64,000 nt of DNA from Teredinibacter turnerae T7901 (GTDB taxonomy: Bacteria > Pseudomonadota > Gammaproteobacteria > Pseudomonadales > Cellvibrionaceae), in the NCBI RefSeq assembly GCF_000023025.1, contig NC_012997.1, positions 5,129,165 to 5,193,164 of the forward strand. Reading direction: 5' to 3'. Of the stretch, positions 26,449-35,232 are shown one piece after another. The notes beneath the pieces are model-generated. The model saw only the letters and a list, made by a program, of their open reading frames with translations, searched no databases and was not told the origin of the DNA. A program made the translations under genes and the position numbers. Within the stretch, counting starts at the first letter, position 1; each line of letters begins with the position of its first letter.

Positions 26449-27777
26449 ATGCTCGAAGAACTCACCAGCCCGATGATCTACGCGGGCGCGATCCTCTGTA
26501 TTACATTTATCGGTATTTTCACGGAACACTTTCACGGAGTGGAACGTGCCAAATTCGCCATGGCTGGTGCAGGCGCGATTATTCTTCTTGGGCAGTACTA
26601 CGGGTTTTACACGCCGGAGCTGGCGCTGGAAGCTATCGATTGGAACGTGGTGTTTCTGCTTGCGATTATGATGATTATTGTCTCGATCATGATCAGTACT
26701 GGCGGGTTTGAACACCTGGCGCAAATGCTCGCACGGCTCAGCGGCGGCTCGCAGTTTCGCTTGCTGGTATTGCTGGGCACCGCGGTCACAGTGATCTCGC
26801 TGCTGCTGGATAACGTCACCACCGTGATTATTTTCGGCCCGTTGATTATCTTAATCTGTCGCTCCATGGGCGTATCGCCCATACCCTATCTGCTGGCAGC
26901 GGCCCTATTATCAGACACCGGAGGTGTGGCGACCCTGGTTGGCGATCCACCTAATTTGATGATCGGTTCCGCCGCAGGTATCGATTTCAATACGTTTTTT
27001 ATCCACATGGGCCCACCGGTCCTCATCGCCTGGCTGGGCATTTTGATAGCGCTTAAATTTTTGTTTAAGAAAAATCTGGAAGCCCGGGTCGAGCACACTT
27101 TCGATCACGTCGTCGCATACAAAAATCGCCGTCTGTGGCAAAAGGCGCTGGTAATCATGGGAATTATGGTGGTGCTGTTTGTCTATCACCACCAACTCGG
27201 TTGGGAGCCCTGGATGGTTGCCGCCCTCTGCCTGACCATGCTGGTATTTATGTCGCGCAAAGTCGAGTTGGAACATGTGACTGCACAGGTGGAAACACCA
27301 TTGCTGATGTTTTTCATTTCGCTGTTTATTCTCATCGGCGGAGTAGAGCATTCCGGCCTGTTGGAATTGGTAGGTGAAGCCTTTCGCCCGGTCATTGTAG
27401 AGCACCCACTCGCCGCGGCGCTGCTGCTGCTATGGGTCGCGGCCATACTCTCTGCATTAATCGACAATATTCCATTTACCGCAGCGATGATCCCGGTTCT
27501 GGTGGGCTTGCAGCACGACGGTGTCAACGTCAGTGTCATGTGGTGGGCGCTGGCAATGGGTGTCGGCATGGGGGGCAATGGCTCGCATATCGGCTCCACC
27601 GCCAACGTCTATATTGTCACCATTTCCGAGCGCCTCGCCCGCGAAACCGGCAACCCGGAACTGGCCATCACTCCCGGCATCTGGTTCAAAAAAGGGACCC
27701 CGGCGATGCTGGTTACCCTGGTGCTATGCAGCCTGTTTATCTGGCTGGGCTACGACTTTCTCTACGTCGAGCTATAG
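26449..27777 (+). CDS. ArsB/NhaD-family ion antiporter
   Basis: This 442-residue inner-membrane protein belongs to the ion-transporter superfamily containing ArsB, NhaD and the P protein. About 11-12 membrane segments are visible. The two re-entrant signatures are present: LLDNVTTVIIFGPLIILICR with GGVATLVGDPPNLMIGSAAG, and in the second half LIDNIPFTAAMIPVL with MGGNGSHIGSTANVY. It probably exchanges sodium (or lithium) for protons, although a different anion/cation substrate cannot be excluded. GGAG lies 7 nt before the ATG. A structured leader precedes it and an intrinsic terminator follows, so it is a single-gene unit. Confidence 0.88.
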   Translation: MLEELTSPMIYAGAILCITFIGIFTEHFHGVERAKFAMAGAGAIILLGQYYGFYTPELALEAIDWNVVFLLAIMMIIVSIMISTGGFEHLAQMLARLSGGSQFRLLVLLGTAVTVISLLLDNVTTVIIFGPLIILICRSMGVSPIPYLLAAALLSDTGGVATLVGDPPNLMIGSAAGIDFNTFFIHMGPPVLIAWLGILIALKFLFKKNLEARVEHTFDHVVAYKNRRLWQKALVIMGIMVVLFVYHHQLGWEPWMVAALCLTMLVFMSRKVELEHVTAQVETPLLMFFISLFILIGGVEHSGLLELVGEAFRPVIVEHPLAAALLLLWVAAILSALIDNIPFTAAMIPVLVGLQHDGVNVSVMWWALAMGVGMGGNGSHIGSTANVYIVTISERLARETGNPELAITPGIWFKKGTPAMLVTLVLCSLFIWLGYDFLYVEL

Positions 27778-28144
27778 GTCGAGAGTCTGTTAACGCTAGA
27801 GGCAATGGAGAAATCCAAACAACAATATCTATGGGGCGGATTTTCTGCCCTTTTTACTTCTTGCCCTTGTTACTTCTTATAGTCACATTAGCCCGGCAAG
27901 CCCACTTAGTGAATCACTCCCACTTCGAACAATGCCGGTGCTTAGCTACACCACCCGTTCGCTTGTCGGTACGCATTGCCAAGCTAATGGGAGTTAAGCT
28001 AAGCAAGCTTTGCGAAAAGCGCCACACCTTTATACTTTATAGAGAAGTAACATAAATCTCTGTGCGCGTGCACAGGCATGCCCTAACCATCTTCACCAAA
28101 CGGGCGAAATTTTGCCTCAGAATTAAAGTAATGGAATTTGTTGA
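27778..28144. other. Intergenic region after the antiporter gene
   Basis: Apart from the terminator at 27834-27855, no gene or convincing repeat is visible. The region marks the change from core genes to the accessory zone. Confidence 0.4.
27834..27855 (+). terminator. Intrinsic terminator of the antiporter gene
   Basis: GGGCGGA (27834-27840) pairs with TCTGCCC (27844-27850) around loop TTT, with one G-U pair, followed by five T residues. Confidence 0.8.
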
Positions 28145-28744
28145 ATGGACCACAACAACCCAATCGTTTACGACGCCTTTGGTCAGGCGTACGAACTTAT
28201 AATTGGGCACAACCAGCCGAGCAATCACAGCCTAGTGGCATGCGTAATCCGTAACCACGAACTGGCCCTGCAGTTCATCGCCGGCTTGGGTCTCGCTGAT
28301 CACCAATGGCGCAGGCTCTTAAACGGACTGGAAACCTCAAATCCGCACCAATCTGTGCTCGCCAGAGCAGCGTCTTTGTTCAGCCACGGGCTAATCCGGT
28401 TTTTCAAATTACCCAACTTGATAGACGCCACCCCTATCCCGGTAGACCAGGGTAAAGCACTGGTTTTTTCGGCACAGGGCACACAGGCGCGGAGCATGTC
28501 GGGAGCCGAAAATATAGCGATAAAGAAACGGACAGACGCTGAAAAGTACGTCGGCGTACTTAGACAGGAGCAACTAGAACAGGCGCTGCGCGATACGGGT
28601 TTAGACATTTCGCACCCGCAGAACACCACTCTTCGAGACCCAACCCAAACACAAGAAATGCTAGTTAAAGCATTGCTCAGCGGCGAAGCCTCAGTCTGGA
28701 GAATTGACCATCGTCCACACCACCGAGCACTAAATCCGGTGTAG
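28145..28744 (+). CDS. N-terminal part of a toxin-like protein (frameshifted gene)
   Basis: A 199-residue frame with no recognised domain; it is mixed alpha/beta with no signal peptide. The last 13 residues after GEASVWRID look unnatural, while the +2 frame from 28708 continues with a Pro/Ser-rich linker (PSSTPPSTKSG) into the toxin-like domain ending at 29394. An extra base near 28708 (C2 to C3) would join them into one protein of about 417 residues. I therefore read this as the 5' part of one gene. It may be the delivery or N-terminal region of a polymorphic or type VI effector, but no VgrG, Hcp or PAAR is nearby. Confidence 0.65.
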   Translation: MDHNNPIVYDAFGQAYELIIGHNQPSNHSLVACVIRNHELALQFIAGLGLADHQWRRLLNGLETSNPHQSVLARAASLFSHGLIRFFKLPNLIDATPIPVDQGKALVFSAQGTQARSMSGAENIAIKKRTDAEKYVGVLRQEQLEQALRDTGLDISHPQNTTLRDPTQTQEMLVKALLSGEASVWRIDHRPHHRALNPV

Positions 28745-29394
28745 CAGACGTCAGTACCGCAGCCGAAATCCCCGGCAACCGGGAAGTTCCGCTCGGACCC
28801 GAACCAACAACCTCGGCGACCGTATATAAACGCGAACATACGGATGGTGCAACAAGAGACCCTTACACGTTACAGACTGACGGCAAACCCTTGGGTGCTA
28901 AAGAAGGCGTAATGCCAAGGGAGTATATAGGGTTAAAAGCACTTCCTGCGAATCACAACCAGTTAGTTGAGGAGGGATTTCCCGATTTGGATTTCGAATT
29001 CGACCCCGGAAAATTTGCAGGCGACTATAAAAATTTCTTAACAGCTGAGCCTGTGGTACTTTCGCCAGGCACAAAAATCTATCGGATAGTAGATGAGAAA
29101 GCAGCGCTGGCCGGTTCATATTGGGCACTCGCACTTCCGGCAGGCAAAGCGGAATGGCGCAGCAATTACGCCGTCAAAGATTCATGGAACGACAATGGTT
29201 ATTTCACCGAATACACCGTTCCCGAAGGTGAAGGCCTTAAAGTATGGAAAGGTAGAACAGCAGGGCAGGAGTATCTGCAGCACAACAACAAAGAGTTTTA
29301 CTTGGAGGGAGGAGACGAACAGCTTTTCCTCGCGCGAGATTCGATTTCTCCTCTCCCTAAAAAACATACCAAATGGGAAGATGCAAAATTATGA
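28708..29394 (+). pseudogene. C-terminal toxin-like domain, frameshifted from the upstream frame
   Basis: The frame is open from 28708 and lacks a good start (TTG 28891 and ATG 28912 are the candidates). Its last 130 residues resemble C-terminal toxin domains of polymorphic toxins: KIYRIVDEK, AGSYWALALP, EWRSNYAV, NGYFTEYTVP, GLKVWKG and GGDEQLFL. The order Arg (YRI), Ser (GSYW) and acidic QxE-like GDEQ resembles an R-S-E ADP-ribosyltransferase layout; this is a weak inference. It overlaps the downstream gene by 4 bases (ATGA), the usual toxin-immunity coupling. Whether the frameshift is real decay or a sequence error cannot be decided here. Confidence 0.6.
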
Positions 29395-29924
29395 GCGCCG
29401 TTACAAGAGAAGAATTATTGCTCCGGTTGTTCGGTAGCGATGCATATATGAACGCTTTTGCCGACTACTATATTCGCGGTCTGGAAGTCGCAATTAACGC
29501 CTTTTCTGTGTTTGAAGATCTATTGCAAAATAACGCCTCCTGCGCTATTCCGAATATGCAGGTTGAGCAATGGCGAGAAAGAGTTATACCTAACTTCAAA
29601 GGAATGCAACAAAATGCGCGCGAAGCCAAAGATAATCTATTGCGCGGTAAAACCAGCACAATGCGTTCCGCTGCAGGTAATCTACGCGGAATTTCCAAAG
29701 ATATGGATGGTATCGGCTGGGATTGGTGGCATGAAATAGACTCATCTTACTGGAAGCAGTACGTTGAGTATTCAAATATCGCCGAACAAATGGGAAGTAA
29801 TATTTACTACACACTATCAAACTATTGGCATTCAGGCGAAGTAATTAAAGAGTCCATCACAGGACCTGTTAGCGAGTCAGAGTTGAGAGCACAATTAAAA
29901 CCCGGGGAAACCTACCCTATATAA
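29391..29924 (+). CDS. Putative immunity protein
   Basis: A 177-residue cytosolic protein of no recognised family, rich in aromatic residues and helix (YYIRGLEVAINAFSVFEDLL; WDWWHEIDSSYWKQYVEY). Start ATG 29391 overlaps the stop of the toxin-like frame (ATGA); ATG 29373 would add six residues. Size, position and coupling fit an immunity protein for the upstream toxin-like gene, and its intactness while the toxin is split is what such a pair would tolerate. The function is inferred from context only. Confidence 0.65.
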   Translation: MSAVTREELLLRLFGSDAYMNAFADYYIRGLEVAINAFSVFEDLLQNNASCAIPNMQVEQWRERVIPNFKGMQQNAREAKDNLLRGKTSTMRSAAGNLRGISKDMDGIGWDWWHEIDSSYWKQYVEYSNIAEQMGSNIYYTLSNYWHSGEVIKESITGPVSESELRAQLKPGETYPI

Positions 29925-30006
29925 ACCGGCGTTTAAAAAGCCGACCCTACCTATTGAATAGCTGCGCACTCTTCCAGCAATCGCGCTATTTCCCTGGCTT
30001 CGCTGA

Positions 30007-30037
30007 TAAAAAAAGGGCCAGCAACAGCCAGCCCTTT
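30007..30037 (-). terminator. Intrinsic terminator of the GH16 gene
   Basis: AAAGGGC (30012-30018) pairs with GCCCTTT (30031-30037). On the minus strand the stem is followed by a T7 run. It lies 24 bases after the GH16 stop codon. Confidence 0.8.
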
Positions 30038-30060
30038 CTCACAATGCTAGCGAGAACTGC

Positions 30061-32298
30061 TTAGTAAACTTCAAAATTCCAAATTGAATAGCCATACCCC
30101 GTTGCTCGTTCAACACCGAGCATTCGCACATAGCGGCCAGAGCCATTAATGTTAATCACCTCTTCTCCGCCAATGCCCTTAACATTGGCGACGGTTGTCC
30201 AGGTGGTTGCGTTGTCGCTGATTTGAAGCTGATATTCAGTCGCGTAGGCGGCTTCCCAATTAAGTACCACTTTAGACAGGGATTTCGCGCTGCCAAGATC
30301 CACATATATCCATTGATCATCGCTGAAGTCGCTCGCCCAACGGGTGTTAGGGTCGCCATCTACCGCATAACGGCCAAACCAGTAGTCACCTTCGGCACTC
30401 GACACTGTCACCGGTTGGTTAAGTGCATAGTCGGTAGTGTTATTGCCGCCGTTGCCAGCCGAACCGTAGACCTCAAATTCCCACAACGAGTAACCCCAGC
30501 CGGTGGCCCGTGCCTGGCCGTATAAGCGAACATAGCGACCGCTGGTGCTCAGACTGATACTGTCGATGCCGCCATCGCTTGCGCTTGTGCTGTACACCGT
30601 CGACCACACGCTGGCATCATCAGAAACTTCAATACGATATGCTTGGCCGAAAGCGGTTTCCCAGTTCAATTCGACGCGCTCAATATCATAAACGCGGCCC
30701 AGATCCACGTAGATCCACTCATCGTCGCTGGCCGTGCTTGCCCACCGGGTTCCCGGATCACTGTCGAACGCGCGGGCTGCCGTTAAATCGGGATTTTCCG
30801 CAGATGAACTCACCGCGGGTTTGCCTGCAGCAAGGTTGCCACCCGGCTCAGGCGTGAGCGGAGGAGTAGGGCCTGGGTTGTCATAACCCGGTAGATTGTA
30901 AACCCGCACCCAATCAACAAGTGTCGATACCGGGAATTGTGCTTCCGGTACAATCCCACCACCGTAGGTGTAACCAGAGGGTCCGCCGACGCCGGCGCTT
31001 AGAATAATGTAAAACTCGTGTTCGAACGGAAACCATTCCGCGAAGTAATGGGAGTATTCAGAAACGTGCACCCGGCGCCCATCAATCACCCGTGTCGCAG
31101 ACTCGCCGTTACCATCTACAGCAAATGCGCCACCGTCGTTCAGGTAATGAACATGATATACATTACCGTCGATATCCCACTCCAGCCGGTCCGAATACCA
31201 GCTAAGGCTGTAGGTGTGAAACCCGGTGCTGCCTGCGTTGGGGTCGCCAGCCAGGGGCGGGTAGTTGCCATAGCCAGGGTTGCGCAACGCACTGCTCCAG
31301 CGCGTGCTGTATTCGCCGTCCACCGCCAGCCCGGCCGACAGATCGCTCGCCTGCAGGCTGGAAGCTGTGGTCGGCTTGCCGAGAGCCACGTTGACACCAT
31401 TAGCATAGACCTCCATTTCAAACAGGGAATAGCTCCAATCCGTGCCGCGCTCGGTGCCATACATGCGAATATAGCGACCACTGCCTGCCGCGTTTATAAC
31501 GTCCAGGCCGCCATCACCCGATGTCGTGTCATAAATGGTTTGCCAGTTGGCGCCGTCGTTCGACATTTGAATCAAATAGGACTTTCCGAACGCGCCCTCC
31601 CAATGCAATTGCACCTGGTTGACGCTATAGCTCTGGCCAAGATCGATACTCAGCCATTCTGGCTCGTCTGGTACCTGTTGATCCTTAAAACTGTAGTAAC
31701 CGCCCTGGTGGCCGTGATTCCAGTCCTGATAGAGATTATCTTCCCAGAACCACGCGTAGTGAACAGTGCCGAGATTATGAAACGGGATCGAACCAACATA
31801 CTCCATAATGTCGATCTCGCCACCCTGTGGCCACATCAAATAATCGAAGCCCGGTGGGATTTCGTTGGGCATTAACCAAAACGCAAAGCCCTGGCCCTGA
31901 TAGCGCACGTCGCGGGGCCATACACGTGCCGACAATTTTGTACCAGGGCCAAACGCGACCTTGCCTTGAGTGTTAATGCGGCCGCTGGTGTAGTCGCGGT
32001 CGATATAGAATTCGTTGCGGGTGGTAATGGCAAGCACGCCACCATCTGCACCCGCAACGTTATTTAAAAAATGAATATTTTCCGGGCGATCAGTTGCCCG
32101 GTCCAACTGGCCTGTACCCCAGTTGCCGTTTATACCGGTACCGGTTTCAATATTCCAGGTTTGCGAGTTGAGGCTGCCCTGATTAAATTCATCAGACCAG
32201 ATGAGTTCCTGCGCGTTGCTAAGCACCGCAGTACCAGTCAGCGTAAGCGTAAAGAAAAGAGTTTTAACACGATAAAAGGGGAAATGACGAGATAACAT
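30061..32298 (-). CDS. GH16 glucanase with inserted circularly permuted CBM32 and two C-terminal CBM32 domains
   Basis: From ATG 32298 (AGGAGG 5 nt upstream) this is a 745-residue secreted protein with a signal peptide (1-29). The GH16 domain covers about 31-209 and 357-469, with the catalytic motif GGEIDIMEYVG (Glu161, Asp163, Glu166), typical of laminarinase-like beta-1,3-glucanases. Between its halves lies a discoidin/CBM32 module in reversed order: the C-terminal half (EWLSIDLGQ to FEMEVYANG, about 214-299) comes before the N-terminal half (NVALGKPTTASS to AVDGEYSTRWSS, about 300-338). A Pro-rich linker (470-486) leads to two normally ordered CBM32 domains (487-612, 624-745). It probably acts on beta-1,3- or mixed-link glucans outside the cell. 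Confidence 0.9.
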   Translation of the reverse strand: MLSRHFPFYRVKTLFFTLTLTGTAVLSNAQELIWSDEFNQGSLNSQTWNIETGTGINGNWGTGQLDRATDRPENIHFLNNVAGADGGVLAITTRNEFYIDRDYTSGRINTQGKVAFGPGTKLSARVWPRDVRYQGQGFAFWLMPNEIPPGFDYLMWPQGGEIDIMEYVGSIPFHNLGTVHYAWFWEDNLYQDWNHGHQGGYYSFKDQQVPDEPEWLSIDLGQSYSVNQVQLHWEGAFGKSYLIQMSNDGANWQTIYDTTSGDGGLDVINAAGSGRYIRMYGTERGTDWSYSLFEMEVYANGVNVALGKPTTASSLQASDLSAGLAVDGEYSTRWSSALRNPGYGNYPPLAGDPNAGSTGFHTYSLSWYSDRLEWDIDGNVYHVHYLNDGGAFAVDGNGESATRVIDGRRVHVSEYSHYFAEWFPFEHEFYIILSAGVGGPSGYTYGGGIVPEAQFPVSTLVDWVRVYNLPGYDNPGPTPPLTPEPGGNLAAGKPAVSSSAENPDLTAARAFDSDPGTRWASTASDDEWIYVDLGRVYDIERVELNWETAFGQAYRIEVSDDASVWSTVYSTSASDGGIDSISLSTSGRYVRLYGQARATGWGYSLWEFEVYGSAGNGGNNTTDYALNQPVTVSSAEGDYWFGRYAVDGDPNTRWASDFSDDQWIYVDLGSAKSLSKVVLNWEAAYATEYQLQISDNATTWTTVANVKGIGGEEVININGSGRYVRMLGVERATGYGYSIWNFEVY

Positions 32299-32647
32299 AT
32301 CGCCTCCTGAAGGGTGAATTTTATAGGTCGATATTACTTTTGCGATTACCGAAAATTTCGGCATCTCTTGCTTATTCCCAACCAAAAACACGGCGGGAAT
32401 ACTGCCTTCTCGACCTAAAAAATAACTTCAACAGACGGCAAGTGGCGTGTTTTATTGATTATCTTTTTCGCTCAGCTTGCTGCGAAGCACTTTAGTACAA
32501 GTGCCGCTTAAAAAATAAGACATAGTTCATAAATTACCACTAGGATAGAAAGCTGCGTGCCGAATATTTTTTGTATTGGATTACACCCTATTCCATATAG
32601 CACCTACTAATCTACTGTTTAGCACTAATGTAAATTCCGCCACTTAC
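32299..32647. other. Intergenic region upstream of the GH16 gene
   Basis: About 350 AT-rich bases. They should hold the GH16 promoter, but I see no clear operator, repeat or small gene. Confidence 0.4.
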
Positions 32648-33124
32648 CTATTGTTCTGCGCCTGTACGCCCTTTGGGCAAGTCTTCCGCCGTGGTGGAAT
32701 TTATTGCTTTGCTTTCTTCTGCAGTATCGTATTGCTCCATACCTAAACCTGCAATCGGCTCAGAGTTGATCCGCTCAATTTTTACAATATGCTCGATACG
32801 AAAAACCAGTTCACCGGTGCTTTCGGCGTCTGCAAACTTGTGAATAATATCGTCATCCCAATATTTCACATGTTTCAATAAGATAAACCCCTGCTGCAAA
32901 CTATTGGATGCTATCGCCTCGTACAGAGTACGCGATACGCTACCGTAATAGTAATAGGTGTCCATTCCGTTATCGTCTTCGACGACATTAAACTGCGCAA
33001 ACACCCAAACTCGATCTTTGTCGGCAACAGTACTCGCCGCCTGTATTTCACTTTTAAGATCGCAACCCGGCAGCGTAAAAAAGCAAGTAAATAATGCTGT
33101 TAACAGTAAAATCTGTTTTCTCAT
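32648..33124 (-). CDS. Hypothetical lipoprotein downstream of HxlR regulator
   Basis: A 158-residue protein with a lipoprotein signal (FTLPGC, Cys21) and no recognised domain. The mature part has a mixed alpha/beta pattern (DRVWVFAQFNVVEDD; GELVFRIEHIVKIERI). Its ATG overlaps the stop of the HxlR gene by one base (TAATG), so the two are co-translated. The composition is richer in A and T than the neighbouring core genes. Confidence 0.7.
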   Translation of the reverse strand: MRKQILLLTALFTCFFTLPGCDLKSEIQAASTVADKDRVWVFAQFNVVEDDNGMDTYYYYGSVSRTLYEAIASNSLQQGFILLKHVKYWDDDIIHKFADAESTGELVFRIEHIVKIERINSEPIAGLGMEQYDTAEESKAINSTTAEDLPKGRTGAEQ

Positions 33125-33483
33125 TAGGACCCTATTTTATTTTCGCTGGTTTTGGATTCGCTAAGTTGTTCATCCAACAATTGAATTTGCTCCACAATTA
33201 GCGCCAGTTTTTCGCCGGATTTCGTCATGGTGTATTCGGTTCGCGGGGGAACCTCAGGGTAAACCTGCTTGCGGAGTAGTCCATAAGCCGTTAGTTTGCG
33301 AAGCCGCTCAGAGAGTACTTTTTTGGAAATGCCTTCGATAGTTTGCTCTAACAAACCAGGTCGATTCACCCCTTGGCGGACAGCAACTAAAACTGATACT
33401 GACCATTTACAACCCACTACATCCTCTAGCTTGCGGTAAACCGTTGGTGTGCGAGCCGATTGTTTTTTCTCGTTATTTTTCAT
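33124..33483 (-). CDS. HxlR-family transcriptional regulator
   Basis: A 119-residue winged-helix protein of HxlR type: LEDVVGCKWSVSVLVAV corresponds to the usual GDRWSLLIL helix, and GISKKVLSERLRKLTAYGLL is the recognition region. One Cys (CKWS) lies at the classical sensing position. It is transcribed divergently from a small CxxC thiol protein gene, with tandem CACC-N5-GTGC repeats between them, suggesting that it controls that gene and itself in response to redox or electrophiles. A lipoprotein gene follows in the same operon. Confidence 0.85.
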   Translation of the reverse strand: MKNNEKKQSARTPTVYRKLEDVVGCKWSVSVLVAVRQGVNRPGLLEQTIEGISKKVLSERLRKLTAYGLLRKQVYPEVPPRTEYTMTKSGEKLALIVEQIQLLDEQLSESKTSENKIGS

Positions 33484-33490
33484 AAATTTA

Positions 33491-33522
33491 CACCAAAAAG
33501 TGCCTAGGTCACCGTTTTGTGC
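33491..33522. promoter_or_regulatory. Tandem CACC-N5-GTGC repeats, candidate HxlR operator
   Basis: CACCAAAAAGTGC (33491-33503) and CACCGTTTTGTGC (33510-33522) are two copies of CACC-N5-GTGC offset by 19 bp, about two helical turns, in the 117-bp divergent interval. Confidence 0.4.
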
Positions 33523-33600
33523 CGACTATTCTGCCCGGGCCTAAAGCGCTATTGTTCTCTTGTGCACGCGACTTCCAAACCACAATTATGGAGAACAATG

Positions 33601-33837
33601 ATGAAATTAAAAGCCGTTTTTTACCATGCCGGTTGTCCGGTCTGTATCGCCGCTGAGGATAAACTGGCCGAAGCCATTGATGCCACACGCTACGATGTGG
33701 AGATTGTACATTTAGGCGATTCCAAATCGCGTATAAAAGAGGCGGAGGAAGCGGGAATCAAGTCTGTCCCAGCAGTCCTGCTGGAAGGGACAGCGTTTCA
33801 TATAAACTTTGGTGCCAACCTCTCTGATCTCTCGTAA
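33601..33837 (+). CDS. Small thioredoxin/glutaredoxin-like CxxC protein
   Basis: A 78-residue protein with the active-site motif CPVC (YHAGCPVCIAAEDKL) at the end of the first beta strand and the cis-Pro segment KSVPAVLLEG, which mark a minimal thioredoxin fold. Start ATG 33601 has GGAG 7 nt upstream; ATG 33598 is directly in front. It is divergent from the HxlR regulator, so it may be an inducible thiol reductase. A strong intrinsic terminator follows at 33853-33885. Confidence 0.85.
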   Translation: MKLKAVFYHAGCPVCIAAEDKLAEAIDATRYDVEIVHLGDSKSRIKEAEEAGIKSVPAVLLEGTAFHINFGANLSDLS

Positions 33838-33852
33838 ACAAAGCCAATCAAA

Positions 33853-33885
33853 CGTACCTCCCCGATGCGGGAGGTACGCATTTTT
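33853..33885 (+). terminator. Strong intrinsic terminator
   Basis: CGTACCTCCC (33853-33862) pairs perfectly with GGGAGGTACG (33869-33878), loop CGATGC, followed by CA and T5. It ends the thiol-protein transcript and may also serve the minus-strand gene ending at 33917. Confidence 0.85.
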
Positions 33886-33916
33886 ATCGGAAAAATTGTT
33901 AGCTGGAATCAGCTAG

Positions 33917-34642
33917 CTACGGTTTTTCAAGTTGCTCAATAATCGCTTTGGCTTCTGCTGAGTATTCGATTGTCAAATTCTCTAAGAAGTCGTCGAAAAG
34001 CTGCTCTTTAAATTTCAACAGAAATTCATCGGTGTATTGTTGGGCGATGTCTTCGTATTTCCATGGGTAGAGCGAAAGTTCTATTTCCAAAGTGTAAGTT
34101 CGACCTAATGAAAAAAATGCGCATGTGGAGGGGTGTTTTTGACCTTTTATCACCATTAATTCTGCCCTAATTCCACCAATTTTATATCCATCAATCTTTT
34201 GAAAAAGGAAGTTATTTTCGAGCGTTGGATAGTAACTAATATCTGATGAGACATCCTCACTGTACAACTCGGATATTTCGCTCAACGTAACACTATAAAA
34301 TTGATTAAAATCAACACTAAATAGTGACTTCACTTCTGATTCGATATTACGAACCACCTCTACCGAAAAGAACATATCGGCGGTATTCAAGTGAGTCTCT
34401 TCGTGATAAACCTGCCAACTTTGTGCAACGAGTGATTTTGAAAGATGTCCGATCTCACCCCGCTCTCGCCACTCATTTCGGTCGAAAGCTGTAAAATCAG
34501 TTTTCACAGACACTCTATTAGCTCTGCCTACCTCCGTGGGTAAAGCTAATACTCTAAAACTTAGATCAGCATCGTCAAACCTAAAAGTGACGAAATCTCC
34601 TCCACTAAAAACGGGGCCAACAAAACCTTCAGGTAGTTCCAT
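33917..34642 (-). CDS. Hypothetical protein, possible immunity partner
   Basis: A 241-residue protein of no recognised family, acidic, without a signal peptide. It starts MELPEGFVGPVFSGGDF. Start ATG 34642 has GGAGG 6 nt upstream and overlaps the stop of the upstream frame by one base (TGATG). The gene pair (large frameshifted protein followed by a coupled, smaller acidic protein) repeats the toxin-immunity layout seen at 28145-29924. The region is A/T-rich compared with the core genes around it, suggesting acquisition. Function is unknown. Confidence 0.65.
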   Translation of the reverse strand: MELPEGFVGPVFSGGDFVTFRFDDADLSFRVLALPTEVGRANRVSVKTDFTAFDRNEWRERGEIGHLSKSLVAQSWQVYHEETHLNTADMFFSVEVVRNIESEVKSLFSVDFNQFYSVTLSEISELYSEDVSSDISYYPTLENNFLFQKIDGYKIGGIRAELMVIKGQKHPSTCAFFSLGRTYTLEIELSLYPWKYEDIAQQYTDEFLLKFKEQLFDDFLENLTIEYSAEAKAIIEQLEKP

Positions 34643-35232
34643 CAACAACCTCCATGTACTTGCATGAGCACTTCTACCATGGTTTTACCTGCTCCTCTCA
34701 ACATATTGGGCTGATCGGCCGCTCTCGAAGCGTTTCCAGTTCTTCCTAGCGCGGAAATCTGCTCTTTAAGATACCTGCGTGTTATCCGCTCGTAACCAAA
34801 GGGTACCGGTAGTTTATCCAGCTGCTCCAAGATATCTGTTTTGTGTATTGTTAGGGTAAGCAGGGCGCCTTTATCACTGTTGTACCCTATGAATTCACCG
34901 TCCATTTTTGCATTCTTGCTATTAAGTTTTCGTAACAGATCCCCGAGCCTACCCCTGGCATTAATAAACTTAAAAGACTGATTTTCGAGTGAAGCTGAAA
35001 CCGAATTTAGCGCGTGTTGTAAAAGACCGGCGCCATTACCTTCGACATACCATACGACCCTATTATTTTTATTCTCGCTTAATAAACGAGCTAATTCTTT
35101 AGACAGCGCGATAGCCTCTTTACCAAGCCGGCTATCCTTGGCAATGCGAAACTGATTAGCCACATTTCGAGGTATATAAAAAGACTGCAGGATTAGTGAG
35201 ATTCGTATTGTAGGTCGCTTCGTCAAAGGCAT
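34642..35232 (-). CDS. C-terminal part of a frameshifted hypothetical protein
   Basis: A 196-residue frame whose ATG has no ribosome site. It overlaps the 3' end of the upstream frame (35156-35791) by 77 bases. Deleting one base in the A5 tract at 35178-35182 (T5 on the coding strand) would fuse the frames as NPAVF-YIPRNVANQF, giving one protein of about 382 residues from ATG 35791. The rest contains VVWYVEGNGAGLLQHAL and GYERITRRYLKEQISALG and no recognised domain. Most likely it is the second half of one accessory gene. Confidence 0.6.
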   Translation of the reverse strand: MPLTKRPTIRISLILQSFYIPRNVANQFRIAKDSRLGKEAIALSKELARLLSENKNNRVVWYVEGNGAGLLQHALNSVSASLENQSFKFINARGRLGDLLRKLNSKNAKMDGEFIGYNSDKGALLTLTIHKTDILEQLDKLPVPFGYERITRRYLKEQISALGRTGNASRAADQPNMLRGAGKTMVEVLMQVHGGC

